Source: Achromobacter xylosoxidans (GTDB lineage: Bacteria; Pseudomonadota; Gammaproteobacteria; Burkholderiales; Burkholderiaceae_B). From it: DNA of 64,000 nucleotides. Below, piece by piece: positions 63,245 to 64,000 of the stretch. The stretch lies in the NCBI RefSeq assembly GCF_001457475.1, contig NZ_LN831029.1, positions 6,138,001-6,202,000 on the forward strand, given 5' to 3'. The notes below the pieces were generated by a model. It saw nothing but the letters and a program-made list of their open reading frames with translations. It searched no databases and was not told the DNA's origin. How positions within the stretch are numbered: position 1 is the stretch's first letter; each line of letters starts with the position of its first letter. The position numbers and the translations under genes were made by a program.

Positions 63245-63922
63245 TCAAACCCGATACGCCTGCGCCAACCTCTCATAATTATTCTTAAGAATGATCCCCG
63301 CATAGTAGACATGCTCACGCATCAGATCCTCAGCCCGCGCCCCATCCCGCGCAATGATGGCGTTGACGATCCGATGATGATCATCGTGCGACCGCAGAAT
63401 GATCCCATGGTCCTCCCACAGGATGATCCGATCCGACGCATACGGAATCGCCTGCGCCTGCGTCGCGAACCGCTTCACCCACGGATTGCCCGCCGCCTCC
63501 AGGATCCCGTTGTGCAAGGTGATGTTGACCTGCTGGTAAGGCAGATGGTCCTCCGCCAGCAACACCCCCTTGCCGAGAATGCGGTCGCCTTCGTCCAGGC
63601 AATTCTTCAGCACCGCCACCGCGTCGTTCGACAGCCCGCGCAGCGCCGCCTGCCGACAGGCCAATCCTTCGAGCGCCGCCCGCACCTCGTAAGCCGCCAC
63701 GATCTCGGCCAGGTCATACGCCCGCACCGTATAGCCGCGCTTGGGCAGGTGCTCCAGCAGCCCCTCGTTGCCCAGCGTCGCCAGGGCCGCCCGCACCGGC
63801 GTGCGCGACACCCCCAGCTTCTCGGCCAGCGGAATTTCCTCCAGGCGGGCGCCCGGGCTGAACTTGCCATGCAGCACCCAGTCCCGCAGCGTATCGGTCA
63901 CGTGTTGAGATAGCGTATCCAT
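63245..63922 (-). CDS. GntR family regulator, FCD subgroup
   Basis: 225 residues from ATG 63922 (the frame continues to the window edge, but that part is promoter-like). The winged helix is LEEIPLAEKLGVSRTPVRAAL, ending LEHLPKRGYTV, and the FCD domain covers about residues 75-215 with the metal-binding His/Asp pattern (NITLHNGILEAAGNP; HDDHHRIVNAIIARDGARAE). FCD regulators usually repress catabolic genes and sense organic acids. The target is presumably outside the window. Confidence 0.88.
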   Translation of the reverse strand: MDTLSQHVTDTLRDWVLHGKFSPGARLEEIPLAEKLGVSRTPVRAALATLGNEGLLEHLPKRGYTVRAYDLAEIVAAYEVRAALEGLACRQAALRGLSNDAVAVLKNCLDEGDRILGKGVLLAEDHLPYQQVNITLHNGILEAAGNPWVKRFATQAQAIPYASDRIILWEDHGIILRSHDDHHRIVNAIIARDGARAEDLMREHVYYAGIILKNNYERLAQAYRV

Positions 63923-63930
63923 GCCCGCAT

Positions 63931-63950
63931 TGTATACATGAAGAATACAT
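63931..63950 (-). promoter_or_regulatory. Candidate GntR autoregulatory site
   Basis: Read on the minus strand the block holds ATGTATTC and ATGTATAC, direct repeats 11 bases apart, immediately upstream of the regulator start. It is AT-rich against the surroundings. Confidence 0.4.
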
Positions 63951-64000
63951 GCGACAGCGCCCCATACCATCACGCTAGGGCTTTCCCCAATGAGAACCAT

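Overview
The window is a G+C-rich chromosomal segment of a metabolically versatile betaproteobacterium. Gene content (NodT-type outer-membrane efflux lipoprotein, several ABC uptake systems for organic acids, LysR/IclR/GntR regulators, a lower beta-ketoadipate pathway) and the style of the intergenic repeats suggest Alcaligenaceae, most likely Achromobacter or Bordetella. This assignment rests on recognition only; no marker gene was compared. No rRNA, tRNA, CRISPR array, prophage or transposase was seen.

Region by region. 1-3 kb: end of an MFS exporter, then a leftward pair (2-hydroxyacid oxidase, ProC-like reductase). 3-11.5 kb: a rightward operon (GlcD-like FAD dehydrogenase, PotD/PotA/fused PotBC-type ABC transporter, DapA-family aldolase) followed by a convergent IclR regulator and a PhyH-type dioxygenase. 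11.6-20.4 kb: AI-2E family membrane protein, a LysR regulator and a complete tripartite RND efflux operon. 20.4-21.3 kb: repeat-rich intergenic DNA. 21.3-25.6 kb: thpR, a HAD nucleotidase, a SAF-domain dehydrogenase, a GntR regulator and an SDR. 25.8-37.9 kb: one long rightward catabolic operon with an AroE-like enzyme, a complete Liv-type ABC transporter, an SDR, a fused E1 alpha-beta subunit, a VOC protein, E2 and E3. 38-44 kb: LysR, ilvD, AraC and a truncated leuA. 44-48.7 kb: LysR, a PAT-like acetyltransferase, an MFS protein, an unusual winged-helix/EAL protein, and queC. 48.8-51.7 kb: ppc. 52-60.2 kb: a hydroxyacyl-CoA dehydrogenase/AtoE/SDR operon, then pcaR and a pcaIJ-catC-yciI-pcaD-cyclase operon. 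60.3-64 kb: two small secreted proteins, a 102-bp tandem array, carbonic anhydrase, another dispersed repeat and a GntR regulator.

How the genes work together. Three substrate-specific uptake and oxidation modules can be read. The first pairs two 2-hydroxyacid oxidoreductases of different families with a transporter and an aldolase; sites of the form ATTG-N5-CRAT occur in the divergent promoter and upstream of the IclR gene. The second imports an unknown compound through a Liv-type transporter and appears to oxidise it to a 2-oxo acid that is decarboxylated by a dedicated dehydrogenase complex. The third is the lower beta-ketoadipate pathway; its promoter carries paired 15-bp GTTC-N7-GAAC palindromes with 19-bp spacing, and the same arrangement occurs in front of the hydroxyacyl-CoA dehydrogenase operon, so the two may share the IclR/PcaR regulator.

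The most unusual signals are three dispersed ~160-bp hairpin elements (20433-20596, 21058-21217, 63040-63199). Their cores are conserved, while their 31-33-bp arms differ from copy to copy with compensating changes. Also notable are an asymmetric pair of Liv ATPases whose substitutions fall in the same predicted composite ATP site, a leuA gene cut off at the edge of a neighbouring LysR gene, and a single-chain pseudo-receiver/winged-helix/EAL protein.
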